From Mesorhizobium sp. WSM4904 (lineage in GTDB: Bacteria > Pseudomonadota > Alphaproteobacteria > Rhizobiales > Rhizobiaceae), in contig NZ_CP121354.1 in assembly GCF_029674545.1 (NCBI RefSeq), positions 2,861,001-2,925,000 on the forward strand: a stretch of DNA of 64,000 bases, read 5' to 3'. Numbering within the stretch: position 1 is the stretch's first letter; each line of letters begins with the position of its first letter. Shown one piece after another: positions 54,130 to 64,000 of the stretch. The translations under genes were made by a program, and so were the position numbers. The notes beneath the pieces were generated by a model. It did no database searches, was not told where the DNA came from, and saw only the letters and a list, made by a program, of their open reading frames with translations.

Positions 54130-54771
54130 ATGCGCTACACACTGGTAAAGAAAGGCACCAGTCCATCGTTCCCCGACGACGACCCCTTCCTGGCGGCGGC
54201 GGTTGCCGACCCGGACGCAGAGGCGGTGATCTACCTATCGGGGACCAAGCTGCAAAGCGATAGCTCGAAGTCCGCTATCCTTGTAGAGCTCGGCCTTGAA
54301 AGCCTAGGCTTCCATACAGGCGAAGCGGCGGGAGAAGAGGGCTCCAACATCCTCGGTTTCGCGCGCTATCGGAATGGGGCGGACGCGCCTTCCTCCCTCA
54401 TCGAACTCGTCACGCAGCCCAAGACTTCCCCCCAAGCCGTGACTGCTGCGCGCGCCTTGCTGGAATCGGCCGAGTTCGCCGTGATCATTTGCAGCGACCA
54501 GGCAGGGCGCATCATCGATCGATTGGTCCGGCCAAAATACAACGCGGCGCTGCGGCTGCTCGATGAAGGCCTTGCCAGCCAGAAGGATATCGATCTGACC
54601 TGTCGCCTTGGCCTCGGCTATCCCGATGGACCGATTGAACGCACGGTGCGCGGCGGTCTTGCCTATCATCACGACGTCTGCAGGGCCTTATTTGAAACCT
54701 ATGGCACCCCGGCTTTCGCGCCAGCGCGCCGTGCCGTTGTCGCTGCCCAGCGCAGGGAGGCAGGCGATTGA
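54130..54771 (+). CDS. Orphan 3-hydroxyacyl-CoA dehydrogenase C-terminal-like protein
   Basis: A 213-residue protein with the HAD C-terminal helical domain at about 130-200 (RLVRPKYNAALRLLDEGLAS, DIDLTCRLGLGYPDGPIERT) and an N-terminal part that has lost the GxGxxG NAD motif and the catalytic His segment (IYLSGTKLQSDSSKSAILV). So it is not an active HAD by itself. It could be a noncatalytic partner of 53250-54128 or a relic kept for binding. The gene is in frame, with intact overlaps to its neighbours, so it is presumably expressed. Confidence 0.7.
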   Translation: MRYTLVKKGTSPSFPDDDPFLAAAVADPDAEAVIYLSGTKLQSDSSKSAILVELGLESLGFHTGEAAGEEGSNILGFARYRNGADAPSSLIELVTQPKTSPQAVTAARALLESAEFAVIICSDQAGRIIDRLVRPKYNAALRLLDEGLASQKDIDLTCRLGLGYPDGPIERTVRGGLAYHHDVCRALFETYGTPAFAPARRAVVAAQRREAGD

Positions 54772-55895
54772 GACCACTACAGGGACTGCGCGTACTCGAC
54801 TTCTCGACGCTGCTGCCTGGTCCGCTTGCTTCGCTGTTGTTGGCCGAGGCCGGCGCCGACGTCGTCAAGATCGAGCGCCCGGGGACAGGCGAAGATATGC
54901 GTGGCTACGAGCCGCGATGGGGGCGGGACAGCGTCAATTTCGCCATGCTGAACCGAGGCAAGAAAAGTCTTGCCCTGGATTTGAAGCGGGACAGAGACCG
55001 CGCCGTGTTAGCGCCGTTGTTGGAGAGCGCCGACATTGTCCTGGAGCAGTTCCGGCCCGGTGTCATGCAGCGGTTGGGATTGGATTACGCGACAGTCGCG
55101 AAGACCAATCCGAGGGTTATCTATTGCTCGATAACCGGTTACGGACAAAGCGGCCCCAAGCGCGACGTGGCTGGGCATGATCTGAACTATATTGGCGACA
55201 CAGGCCTGCTTTCGCTCTCGATGGGAACACCACAGATGCCGGTCCTTCCGCCGGCGCTGGTTGCTGACATCGCGGGTGGCGCCTACCCTGCGGTGATCAA
55301 TATTCTGCTGGCTCTAGAGGAGCGTCGCGCGACGGGCAAAGGCCGCCATCTCGATATCGCGATGACCGACAATCTGTTCACTTTCATGTACTGGGCGATG
55401 GGCAGTGGCCTGGTCACGCAGAAATGGCCCGGCAACGGCACCGATCTGGTAACGGGCGGCACCCCCCGCTATCGCCTCTATCCCACGCAAGATGGCCGGT
55501 TCGTTGCCGCGGCGCCGATCGAACAGAAATTCTGGGATCATTTTTGTGATCTGATCGATTTGCAGCAGCGCTATCGCGACGACACGATCGATCCGTCCGA
55601 GACTGTCCGCCAGGTCACGACGATCATCTCATCGCGTCCCTCGCAGCACTGGCGAGAGAGTTTCGCTGGTCGCGACTGTTGTTGCTCGATTGTCGCGACT
55701 CTCAAGGAAGCACTAGCCGATCCTCACTTTGCCGCCCGCGGGGTTTTCAGCCATCTCGTGACGAACGAAGCCGGCCAGACACTGAAGGCCCTGCCTGTGC
55801 CAATCAACGCCGGATTCCGTGGCGATGCAGGTGAGCCTCTGGCAGCCCCAATCCTCGGCGGGTTCGGGGCGGAACCAAACGGATCGGGGCGATGA
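54768..55895 (+). CDS. Alpha-methylacyl-CoA racemase-like (class III CoA-transferase superfamily)
   Basis: A 375-residue CaiB-fold protein whose details point to alpha-methylacyl-CoA racemase rather than a transferase. [14 protein letters not shown] has the His, [13 protein letters not shown] the Asp and [15 protein letters not shown] the Glu of the MCR/AMACR active site. [15 protein letters not shown] is also typical. Racemases invert 2-methyl branches before beta-oxidation, so a methyl-branched substrate is suggested. It begins at TTG 54768, overlapping the previous stop. A CoA-transferase role cannot be excluded. Confidence 0.78.
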   Translation: MRPLQGLRVLDFSTLLPGPLASLLLAEAGADVVKIERPGTGEDMRGYEPRWGRDSVNFAMLNRGKKSLALDLKRDRDRAVLAPLLESADIVLEQFRPGVMQRLGLDYATVAKTNPRVIYCSITGYGQSGPKRDVAGHDLNYIGDTGLLSLSMGTPQMPVLPPALVADIAGGAYPAVINILLALEERRATGKGRHLDIAMTDNLFTFMYWAMGSGLVTQKWPGNGTDLVTGGTPRYRLYPTQDGRFVAAAPIEQKFWDHFCDLIDLQQRYRDDTIDPSETVRQVTTIISSRPSQHWRESFAGRDCCCSIVATLKEALADPHFAARGVFSHLVTNEAGQTLKALPVPINAGFRGDAGEPLAAPILGGFGAEPNGSGR

Positions 55896-55950
55896 GGCGG
55901 TTTTGCGAACCGGACTTACCTGCGCAAAATCAACAACAGGACAACGCAAA

Positions 55951-57387
55951 ATGAGCGCTCTGTCGCAAGATTCACTTGTCGCCGTGGTCGGTACCGGCGC
56001 GATGGGTTCCGGTATAGCTCAGGTGGCAGCGACGGCTGGACATCCGGTCATCATCTACGATGCAATCGAGGGCGCAGCGGCACGCGGCCTCAAGCGCATA
56101 GAAGACAGCCTTGCCGGTCTCGTGTCAAAGGGGCGGCTTGGCGACGACGAGCGCCGAAATGTTCTTGGCCGCATCACGCCGGCTGAGGGTTTGGACGGAC
56201 TGGCCGGCGCCAAATTGTGCGTTGAAGCAATCAACGAGGACCTCGCGGCAAAGCGATCGCTTTTTGCCGCGGTTGAGGACAAGCTGGAGACAAGCTCCAT
56301 CCTCGTCACTAATACGTCGTCCCTGTCGATCCCCGCCATTGCGGCCGGCCTCGCAAGCCCCCAACGCTTTGCAGGCATGCATTTCTTCAATCCTGCGCCG
56401 GTGATGAAACTCGTGGAGGTCGTCAAGGGGCCGGCAACATTGCCCGAGGTCGCCACCACCATTTTCGACACCGCCCAGGCATGGGGTAAAGCGGCGGTCC
56501 TTTGCCGATCGACCCCCGGCTTCATCGTCAACCGCATCGCCCGACCTTTCTATGGCGAGGCCCTGCGCATCCTCGAGGAGGGTGTGGCAGACGTCTCGAC
56601 GATTGACACTTTGATGGTGGAGAGCGGTGGCTTCCGCATGGGGCCTTTCGCGCTGATGGATCTCATCGGACAGGATGTCAACTATGCCGTCACCTGTTCT
56701 GTTTTCGAGGCTTACTACGGGGATCCGCGCTATCGGCCTTCCCTGCTGCAAAAGGAACTGGTCGAAGCCGGTTGGCTCGGTCGCAAGACCGGGCGCGGCT
56801 TTTACAATTATTCCGACGGTGTTCGGTCTGGTAGCGATCGGCCCGGCGCCGATTCCACCGTGGTGGCTACGGCCGGCCGCCGGTTCGCGGAGCGCATCGA
56901 AGGTGTACGCTTCCAGCGCACGGATGGGCGTATGGCAGCCGAGGTCGCGCGAACCCTTGGCGAGCCGGTCATCCTGCACGACCTCGCCCTTGATGCCGGC
57001 AGCAGCGGGAGGATCGGTATCTCCGCCTCGCCGGATCTACCGGCCGCGCTGCTGCAACGCGTGATCAAGGCACTCCAGGAAGACGGGCTAGCGGTCTCCT
57101 GCCTGAGTGATCACCCCGGACTTGTCGTGATGCGGGTTGTCGCGATGCTGGTGAACGAGGCCTATGAGGCAGCCATGCACAAGGTCGCAACGCCTGATGC
57201 CATCGATATGGCCATGCGCCTTGGTGTCAACTATCCGGTCGGCCCGATCGCCTGGGGACAGCGCATTGGCCTGAACGCGGTGCTTCAGGTCCTCGAAGCT
57301 GTTCTTGAGCGCACAGGCGACACTCGATACCGGCCGTCACTTGGCCTCAGGCGAGCATGCCTGGCCGACGAGCTTTTGTCGGCGTGA
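55951..57387 (+). CDS. 3-Hydroxyacyl-CoA dehydrogenase (PaaH-type, duplicated C-terminal domain)
   Basis: A 478-residue HAD of the PaaH/PaaC type with an NAD domain and two C-terminal units. [21 protein letters not shown] binds [18 protein letters not shown] has the catalytic His; [23 protein letters not shown] and, later, [19 protein letters not shown] are the two C-terminal repeats. PaaH oxidises 3-hydroxyadipyl-CoA, which agrees with the 3-oxoadipyl-type thiolase nearby. ATG 55951 lies 55 bases after the racemase stop. Confidence 0.92.
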   Translation: MSALSQDSLVAVVGTGAMGSGIAQVAATAGHPVIIYDAIEGAAARGLKRIEDSLAGLVSKGRLGDDERRNVLGRITPAEGLDGLAGAKLCVEAINEDLAAKRSLFAAVEDKLETSSILVTNTSSLSIPAIAAGLASPQRFAGMHFFNPAPVMKLVEVVKGPATLPEVATTIFDTAQAWGKAAVLCRSTPGFIVNRIARPFYGEALRILEEGVADVSTIDTLMVESGGFRMGPFALMDLIGQDVNYAVTCSVFEAYYGDPRYRPSLLQKELVEAGWLGRKTGRGFYNYSDGVRSGSDRPGADSTVVATAGRRFAERIEGVRFQRTDGRMAAEVARTLGEPVILHDLALDAGSSGRIGISASPDLPAALLQRVIKALQEDGLAVSCLSDHPGLVVMRVVAMLVNEAYEAAMHKVATPDAIDMAMRLGVNYPVGPIAWGQRIGLNAVLQVLEAVLERTGDTRYRPSLGLRRACLADELLSA

Positions 57388-57424
57388 CGACTGACATTTT
57401 TCCTAAAGCGGTGAGGTGGGGCAG

Positions 57425-58231
57425 ATGACGCGAATGAACGGCAAGGTTATTTTCATCACCGGCGCCGGCGGTGGGCAGGGAGCAGCCGAAGCCGAGCTGT
57501 TTGCTCGGGAAGGGGCATCGCTGGTTCTGAGCGATGTCGATTCGAGCAGGGTCGCTGCTATTGCAGCCAAGGTAGAGAAGGCTGGATCGCGGGCGATATG
57601 GTGCAAACAGGACGTGACCATCGAGGCTGATTGGGTCTCTGCGGTCGAGAAAGCACGGCAAACATTTGGCGCCCTTCATGTCCTGGTCAACAACGCCGGC
57701 ACCATCAGCCGGCAAGGAATTGCAAACACCGAGCTCGCCAATTGGAACAGGACGATCGATGTTAATCTGACAGGCGCGATGCTGGGCATGAAGCATTGCG
57801 CGCCTGCCATGCGCGACTCTGGCGGAGGCGCTATCATCAACGTGTCCTCGACGGCCGGACTTGGCGCTCACTATGACGCCGCCTATACGGCGAGCAAATG
57901 GGGCCTCCGCGGTCTCACTAAGTCGGCGTCGGTGGAGTTCGTCGAATGGAACATTCGAGTCAACTCCATTCATCCTGGCCAGATTGTCGATACAAGCTTC
58001 TACCGCGAAGGGTCACCGGGTCACGCTGAATCTGGCCGGCTAAGCGTGCCGATGCAGCGCCAGGGCACGCCGTTGGAATGCGCCCAACTTGTGCTCTTCC
58101 TCGCTAGCGATGAGGCCAGTTACATCACCGGAGCCGAAATCGCCATTGACGGCGGTTATTCTGCAGCTGGCGGTCTCTGGTTGCGCAACCGCCTGCGCGA
58201 TGCGTTAGCTGCCAGTTCGTCGCAGCACTAG
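57425..58231 (+). CDS. SDR family dehydrogenase (3-alpha/20-beta-HSD-like)
   Basis: A 268-residue classical SDR: VIFITGAGGGQGAAEAELFA, LSDVD (Asp selecting NAD), NNAGTIS, Ser in NVSSTAGLGAHYD and Tyr/Lys in YTASKWGLRG; C-terminus TGAEIAIDGGYSA. Relatives act on cyclic alcohols and steroids. Last gene of the sigma-54 operon, 37 bases after the HAD. GAGGTGGGGCAG precedes ATG 57425; GTG 57416 is possible. The 237-bp gap to the convergent thiolase shows no gene. Confidence 0.87.
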   Translation: MTRMNGKVIFITGAGGGQGAAEAELFAREGASLVLSDVDSSRVAAIAAKVEKAGSRAIWCKQDVTIEADWVSAVEKARQTFGALHVLVNNAGTISRQGIANTELANWNRTIDVNLTGAMLGMKHCAPAMRDSGGGAIINVSSTAGLGAHYDAAYTASKWGLRGLTKSASVEFVEWNIRVNSIHPGQIVDTSFYREGSPGHAESGRLSVPMQRQGTPLECAQLVLFLASDEASYITGAEIAIDGGYSAAGGLWLRNRLRDALAASSSQH

Positions 58232-58468
58232 ATGGCGATCTATGGTGTCGCGGGCCGAGTGCATTTTTCGGCCGCGCTGCGGACGGGATCATTCCGCCGG
58301 GAGCATTCGTTCTGGCCTTGCGAAGGAAGTCGGGAGCGCGCGTTAACTGGAGAAGACGATGGTCACTCGCCCTCGTGTTGAGTGCGAGTCATGCTTTTGT
58401 GAACACGGTCCTGCTGTATGCGCAAGGCGAGCCGTACTGGGCCGCATCACCCCGCCCAAGGGGCGTAA

Positions 58469-59674
<1,206 letters not shown>

Positions 59675-59834
59675 TTATGCGGCTTTCCCTTTGGCGGTTC
59701 TCGTCGGCGCCGGCGTATCGTCAGGCGCTTCGGCAAATTCTACGATTGAATATCGCAAGGGTTTTGCACCTGCTGACGCGTAACGTCCGGATGTAGCGAG
59801 ACCAGACAATTCCTTGGTGACCTGCGTTTGCACG

Positions 59835-60833
59835 TCATTCTGATCCAATATTGAGGACGATCTTGCCCTGCGCCTTGCCGTCGCGCAGCAGCCTTAGTCC
59901 TTCGGCGAATTCCTCCAGCGCGAACTCTCGACTGATGATGGGATCAATCTTGCCTGCCATAAATAGCGAGGAAATCTGCTCCTGAGCCTCTTTCACCCGC
60001 TCTGGGGTCCGTTCGCGATAGTCGGACCATTGCAAGCCGGTGACGGCGATGTTCTTCACCAGCAGATAGTTGGCTTTGATCGTCGGAATCGTGCCGCTGG
60101 CGAAGCCAATAATGACCAAGCGCCCGCACCAGGCCAGCGACCGCAAAGCTGCGGCATTCGAGTCTCCGCCCACCGGATCAATGACGATGTCGACTCCATT
60201 TCCGCCCGTCAGCTCTTTGACCTGATCGCGCAATGCGTCCTGTAGATTGGATGCGCAGAGGTTGATAACCGCGTCAGCCCCGGCTTGTCGCGCAATCGCA
60301 TCGTTGCCTGGCCCGATGATACCAGCGATGACAGTCGATGCCCCCAGTGCCTTGGCCAGCTGGATGCTGGCAACGCCGATGCCGCCAGATCCCCCAAGAA
60401 CCAGCACGCTTTCGCCTGCCTTGAATGAAGCCCGGTCCTGCAAGGCAAACCAGGCGGTTTGGTAGACCAGGCCGAGAGAAGCGGCCTTGGCGAAGGGCAT
60501 GCCTTCGGGCAGCACGAAGCAACTTTCCTCGCGGACCCGCAATTTCTGAGCATAGGCGCCATATTCGGTCTGTGCCGCGACCCTTTGACCGACGCTCAGC
60601 GATGCCACGCCCGCCCCGATGGAAGAGACGACACCAGCGGCGCATTTCCCGGGAGAGAATGGCAGGGGTGGCTTGATCTGGTATCTGCCCTCAATGGCCA
60701 GAATGTCGGGATAATTCGCTTCCGCAGCTTGCACCTCAATGACGACCTCGCCCGGGCCTGCAACGGGATCGGGGACGTCTGCGACGCGGACCTGCTCGAA
60801 CGGCGCAAATTCAGTTACCCAAACTGCTTTCAT
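59835..60833 (-). CDS. NADPH:quinone oxidoreductase family protein
   Basis: A 332-residue MDR protein: KAVWVTEFAPFEQVRVADVP; AAEANYPDILAIEGRYQIKPPLPFSPG; VLVLGGSGGIGVASIQLAKALGA binds NADPH. Zinc ligands absent. AGGAG precedes ATG 60833. It forms a minus-strand set with the EthD-like protein (36 bases upstream) and the aldehyde dehydrogenase. Substrate unknown. Confidence 0.9.
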   Translation of the reverse strand: MKAVWVTEFAPFEQVRVADVPDPVAGPGEVVIEVQAAEANYPDILAIEGRYQIKPPLPFSPGKCAAGVVSSIGAGVASLSVGQRVAAQTEYGAYAQKLRVREESCFVLPEGMPFAKAASLGLVYQTAWFALQDRASFKAGESVLVLGGSGGIGVASIQLAKALGASTVIAGIIGPGNDAIARQAGADAVINLCASNLQDALRDQVKELTGGNGVDIVIDPVGGDSNAAALRSLAWCGRLVIIGFASGTIPTIKANYLLVKNIAVTGLQWSDYRERTPERVKEAQEQISSLFMAGKIDPIISREFALEEFAEGLRLLRDGKAQGKIVLNIGSE

Positions 60834-60869
60834 GGTAACGTCTCCTGCTGGCAAGGGTTGTCGACGGCC

Positions 60870-61181
60870 TTAGCGTAGTCGGCGGAACATGGCGTGGCGG
60901 CGGACCGAGAGGTGAGGGCGGATCGTCTCCGCCCAACTCGATTTGACCGAGGCCTCGAGCCAGGCTGGCGATTTGGGGACGTCCGGCGAATCGACTTCAT
61001 AGATGGCGAGATATTCTGGTGCCTTCTCGCCATCGGTCCACTCCAGGCGATAGCGGCTCACCGCTCTAACGCCGGGCAGTTTCAGGAGCTGGGGCAGATA
61101 GCGATTGTCGTAGAAATCATTGAACCGCCGATCAAACTCTTCAGGCACGGACAGCTGCGCCAGATACACGTAGTCGCTCAT
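60870..61181 (-). CDS. EthD-like small protein
   Basis: A 103-residue dimeric alpha-beta barrel protein: YLAQLSVPEEFDRRFNDFYDNRY, LPQLLKLPGVRAVSRYRLEW and PEYLAIYEVDSPD. EthD-type proteins are found with enzymes for ethers and cyclic compounds; some, such as those in aromatic polyketide pathways, act as cyclases or monooxygenase partners. The same sequence plan occurs in the first half of the sigma-54-dependent protein at 44308-44892. ATG 61181 follows GGAGTGG. Confidence 0.75.
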   Translation of the reverse strand: MSDYVYLAQLSVPEEFDRRFNDFYDNRYLPQLLKLPGVRAVSRYRLEWTDGEKAPEYLAIYEVDSPDVPKSPAWLEASVKSSWAETIRPHLSVRRHAMFRRLR

Positions 61182-61292
61182 TCCACCACTCCTTTCTTCA
61201 AGACCCTGTCTGGCAAGTTGGTCACGTGGCACACCTCACGGTTTGCGAGATAGGCGACGCACCGCTCCCAGCTACTCAGAGGCCAACAAACC

Positions 61293-62771
61293 TCAACCGA
61301 GTTTGAAGGGATCTCTCGGCTGGCCGCTGAGCTCCACAAACACCGTCTTGGTTTCCGTGAACTCCCGCATCGCGTCGGGCCCGTTTTCACGTCCCAGCCC
61401 GCTTTCGCCAAACCCGCCAAAGGGAGCCATGTAGCTGACGACGCGGTAGGCGTTTATCCATACTGTGCCGGCACGCAACTTGGCTGATACGCGGTGAGCG
61501 CGATGCACATTCTTGGTCCAAACTGCGGCTGCCAGACCAAACCGCGTGTCGTTGGCGATCGCGATCGCCTCCTCCTCCGTCTTGAAGCGGATGACGCTGA
61601 GGATCGGTCCAAAAACCTCCTCCTGCGCGATACGCATGTCGTTGGTGACATCGGCGAATATGGTTGGCTTCACGAAATAGGAGCCGATATCGGTGACAGC
61701 CTCGCCGCCTTCGACCAGTCGCGCGCCCTCTTGCTTTGCCATCTCGATTGAGGACAGAACCTTCCGATACTGCGGCTCATTCGCGATCGGCCCCATCTGG
61801 GTTTCAGCGTCCATCGGATCGCCCAGACGAATTGTCCGGGTCTGTTGAATCAGCTTCTCTAGAAAGGAGTCATGGATGCTCTCTTGGAGCAGCAGGCGAG
61901 AGCCGGCGGAGCAAGATTGGCCACTGGCGCCGAATATGCCGGCAATCGCACCGTTTACCGCGACATCGAGGTCCGCGTCCTCAAACACAATGTTCGGAGA
62001 TTTGCCGCCGAGCTCAAGGGAGACCCGCGTCAGATTAGCCGCGGCGCTGGCAGCGATGCGCTTGCCGGTCTCTGTACCGCCCGTGAATGCGATCTTGTCT
62101 ATGCCCGGGTGGTTGACTAGTGCCGCGCCTACCACGCCACCGCCAGTGACGACGTTGAACACGCCGGGCGGGAAGCCTGCTTCGTCGGCACGCTTGGCAA
62201 GTTCAATGGTCGAGATCGGCGTGTATTCGGATGGCTTGACGACAAAGGTGCAGCCGGCTGCGAGCCCGGCTGCGAGTTTCATGATGAGCAGCATTCCGGG
62301 CGAGTTCCACGCTGTGATGGCGCCGACAACGCCCACTGGCTCCTGGCGTGTGAACAGGTGGAAGTTCTGGCGATCCGAGGCGAGCACGCTCCCAGCAAGC
62401 TTGTCCGCCATACCCGCGAAATAATAGAAGTATTCCGGCAGGTAGCGCCATTGTCCAAGCATCTCGCGATAGAGCTTGCCATTGTCTGCCGTTTCCATGC
62501 GCGCGAACGCTTCCGCATCCCGGGCGACGATATCGCCAAGCTTGCGCAGGAGGTGACCGCGCTGGGTCGCGGTTATCATGCTCCAGGGTCCGGTCTCGAA
62601 GGCGTCACGGGCCGCCTTCACGGCGGCGTCGACATGCGATGCATCGCCATCTGGCACTCGGGCCCACGCCCGGCCCGTGTAGGGATTGACGGTGTCAACG
62701 TATTTGTCATGCATCACATCCGCACCCCCGATGCGCATGCCGTAGCTCTCAATCTTAGCTTCGAAGCCCAT
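61293..62771 (-). CDS. NAD(P)-dependent aldehyde dehydrogenase
   Basis: A 492-residue ALDH. Motifs: TAWNSPGMLLIMKLAAGLAAGCTFVVKPSEYTP, FTGGTETGKRIA, LELGGKSPNIVF with the general-base Glu, and the nucleophile Cys in GASGQSCSAGSRLL. FGGFGESGLGRENG near the end is typical. AAGGAGG precedes ATG 62771. It would oxidise an aldehyde to the acid that the ligase or transferase of the neighbouring operon could activate; substrate unidentified. Confidence 0.93.
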   Translation of the reverse strand: MGFEAKIESYGMRIGGADVMHDKYVDTVNPYTGRAWARVPDGDASHVDAAVKAARDAFETGPWSMITATQRGHLLRKLGDIVARDAEAFARMETADNGKLYREMLGQWRYLPEYFYYFAGMADKLAGSVLASDRQNFHLFTRQEPVGVVGAITAWNSPGMLLIMKLAAGLAAGCTFVVKPSEYTPISTIELAKRADEAGFPPGVFNVVTGGGVVGAALVNHPGIDKIAFTGGTETGKRIAASAAANLTRVSLELGGKSPNIVFEDADLDVAVNGAIAGIFGASGQSCSAGSRLLLQESIHDSFLEKLIQQTRTIRLGDPMDAETQMGPIANEPQYRKVLSSIEMAKQEGARLVEGGEAVTDIGSYFVKPTIFADVTNDMRIAQEEVFGPILSVIRFKTEEEAIAIANDTRFGLAAAVWTKNVHRAHRVSAKLRAGTVWINAYRVVSYMAPFGGFGESGLGRENGPDAMREFTETKTVFVELSGQPRDPFKLG

Positions 62772-62843
62772 AGGTCCTCCTTCGGGCGTCCCAGCGGACG
62801 CCACATCAAGCGTTGATATTCAGGTCAGATCAGGCGATAGGCC

Positions 62844-63818
62844 TTAGCCATATCCTCGTCGCAGACGATCGAGGCGGTCTGCCTCGTGTCGCCGAGCCGC
62901 GAGGGCGGTGGGCATGTCGACCGGAGCGAAGCGTATTTTCTGATGGGGTTGCAACTGGCCAATCAGGTCCATGTCGGCCGCGATGACGGTGCCGAGCGTG
63001 AAATAGCCGCCGCCTGACACGGCATCACGGTGCAATACGATCGGTTCGGTGCCGGCGGGAACCTGGATTGAGCCGTAAGGATAGCAGGCATCGACAATGT
63101 TGGACGGATCGGCGCCAGCGCCGAATGGCTGTTCTCGCGCCTTGAACTCCAATGGTGACCCGCCTCGAAACCGGTAGCCGACGCGATCAGCGTCAGGCGC
63201 CACCGCCCATGTGTCATCATAGAAACGCTGTTCGGCAACGGGCGTGAGGCGATGGTTATAGAGTCCGGGAAGCACGCGCAATACCACATCCGCAGGCATG
63301 GTGCGCCGCATTTCATCCGCTACTCGCAACCGGCTCCCCGACTGTCGCTTGCGCGCTCCGGCGGGCAAGCGGTCGCCACTTTTGAGAGGCCGCCCGTCCA
63401 GGCCGCCGAACTGGCCATGCACATAGGTCGATCGGCTGCCCAGCAGCAGCGGCACTTCAAATCCACCCGAAATGGCAATATATGCCCTGGCGCCTCGCTT
63501 GAGAAACCCGAAAGACAAGGTCTGACCCGGTTCGACCTCGAATGCCGCCCATGTGGGCCGGGATTCTCCGTCGACTTTTGGAGGCAAATCGGCTCCCGTA
63601 ACCGCGATGATCCTATGGTCGGTAAAGGTCAGCTCCGGCCCCGTGAAGACAGCCTCCAACGCTGCGTCGCCTTCATCATTTCCGACCAGAAGATTGGCCG
63701 CCCGCAAGGCATGGCGGTCCATGGCGCCAGAGATCGGGATGCCGAGATGATAGTAGCCGGGACGGCCGAGGTCCTGGATGGTGGTGAGAAGGCCAGGCTT
63801 GATGACTTCAATGTCCAT
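62844..63818 (-). CDS. Biotin-dependent carboxyltransferase-type protein (AHS2, PxpC/KipA family)
   Basis: A 324-residue AHS2-domain protein. IEVIKPGLLTTIQDLGRPGYYHLGIPISGAMDRHALRAANLLVGN is the classical start; SGGFEVPLLLGSRSTYVHG and the C-terminal GGYFTLGTVIAADMDLIGQL are diagnostic. Family members are PxpC (5-oxoprolinase subunit), KipA, and the C-terminal part of urea carboxylase-like enzymes. Overlaps the AHS1 partner by 11 bases. Whether it is an oxoprolinase or part of a different ATP-dependent amidase/carboxylase cannot be said without the genes beyond the window. Confidence 0.88.
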   Translation of the reverse strand: MDIEVIKPGLLTTIQDLGRPGYYHLGIPISGAMDRHALRAANLLVGNDEGDAALEAVFTGPELTFTDHRIIAVTGADLPPKVDGESRPTWAAFEVEPGQTLSFGFLKRGARAYIAISGGFEVPLLLGSRSTYVHGQFGGLDGRPLKSGDRLPAGARKRQSGSRLRVADEMRRTMPADVVLRVLPGLYNHRLTPVAEQRFYDDTWAVAPDADRVGYRFRGGSPLEFKAREQPFGAGADPSNIVDACYPYGSIQVPAGTEPIVLHRDAVSGGGYFTLGTVIAADMDLIGQLQPHQKIRFAPVDMPTALAARRHEADRLDRLRRGYG

Positions 63819-64000
63819 CGATTGCCTCCAGCATTTGCTGGTTAAACGCCTTGATGTCTCGCTCGAAGTCGTCGAGCGAGAATGAGGCTGGCGTCTGGCG
63901 CAGCTGAAAATCTCCGGTCTTCACTTGCTCCGCGAGGTCGTCATACTCATTGCGGCCGATAGGGCGCATTCGCACGATGTCGCCGGGGCGAAACAGGATC
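63808..64000 (-). CDS. AHS1 (PxpB/KipI family) protein, 5' end cut by window
   Basis: Only the last 63 residues are visible: ILFRPGDIVRMRPIGRNEYD, then a helical tail to the stop at 63808-63810. FRPGDIVRMRPI is the conserved end of the AHS1 (PxpB/KipI) domain. The gene continues beyond base 64000. It overlaps the AHS2 start, the usual B-C arrangement. Confidence 0.8.
   Translation of the reverse strand, partial: ILFRPGDIVRMRPIGRNEYDDLAEQVKTGDFQLRQTPASFSLDDFERDIKAFNQQMLEAIDGH

Overview
The window reads as chromosomal DNA of a Mesorhizobium-like alphaproteobacterium (Hyphomicrobiales). It is GC-rich. It carries a typical rhizobial housekeeping stretch (rpoD, UPF0260, YqhA, SIMPL and DegP-like genes), and at about 16.6 kb a phage-type integrase sits on the 3' end of a CAU-anticodon tRNA. 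That arrangement recalls the integrase/tRNA junctions of Mesorhizobium symbiosis islands (ICEs). The organism is inferred from gene content; no rRNA or nod/nif genes are present.

Layout. (1) 1-16.5 kb, core-like chromosome: 3' part of rpoD; small regulators (PadR with its own repeated operator, HlyU-type, LysR/AzoR pair); a beta-keto acid cleavage enzyme beside a decayed sugar permease; a DegP-type protease next to a pseudoprotease that lost its triad, followed by a LuxR regulator; a VapBC toxin-antitoxin pair; a Gln-rich repeat OmpA protein; SIMPL protein. (2) 16.56-18.1 kb, island junction: tRNA(CAU), tyrosine integrase and a small HTH protein likely to be its excisionase. (3) 18.7-28.8 kb: a transport and catabolic unit made of a peptide-type ABC transporter, two DapA-family aldolases/lyases, two Gfo/Idh/MocA oxidoreductases and a FadR-type regulator with a 20-bp palindromic operator. 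(4) 29-37 kb, vitamin block on the minus strand: panD, bioBFDAZ, intact nadC, a decayed nadB and a second, broken nadC fragment. (5) 37.1-42.1 kb: an SDR gene and, divergently, the proton-translocating transhydrogenase operon pntAA-pntAB-pntB. Each side has a textbook sigma-54 (-24/-12) promoter, and two in-phase TGT-N11-ACA motifs lie between them, a layout expected of a NifA-type symbiotic regulon. (6) 42.1-64 kb, catabolic island: a sigma-54 activator gene flanked by two further sigma-54 promoters. One drives an 11-gene operon of CoA-thioester chemistry containing a BadI/MenB-like ring hydrolase, an alpha-methylacyl-CoA racemase-like protein, an acyl-CoA ligase, an acyl-CoA dehydrogenase, a hydratase, hydroxyacyl-CoA dehydrogenases and SDRs. 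The other drives a small EthD-like protein. A minus-strand set follows: 3-oxoadipyl-CoA-type thiolase, quinone oxidoreductase, EthD-like protein, aldehyde dehydrogenase and the start of a biotin-dependent carboxylase-type pair.

Working together: the large operon resembles in logic the cyclohexanecarboxylate (bad/ali) route. The acid is activated to a CoA ester, dehydrogenated, hydrated and oxidised to a beta-keto ring, which BadI-like hydrolysis opens; beta-oxidation and thiolysis follow. The racemase suggests a methyl-branched, perhaps terpenoid, alicyclic substrate; the substrate itself is not identified. The most notable hidden signal is four sigma-54 promoters matching the consensus completely or at all but one base, arranged as two divergent or flanking pairs: one pair places transhydrogenase and an SDR, the other the catabolic genes, under enhancer-dependent control.
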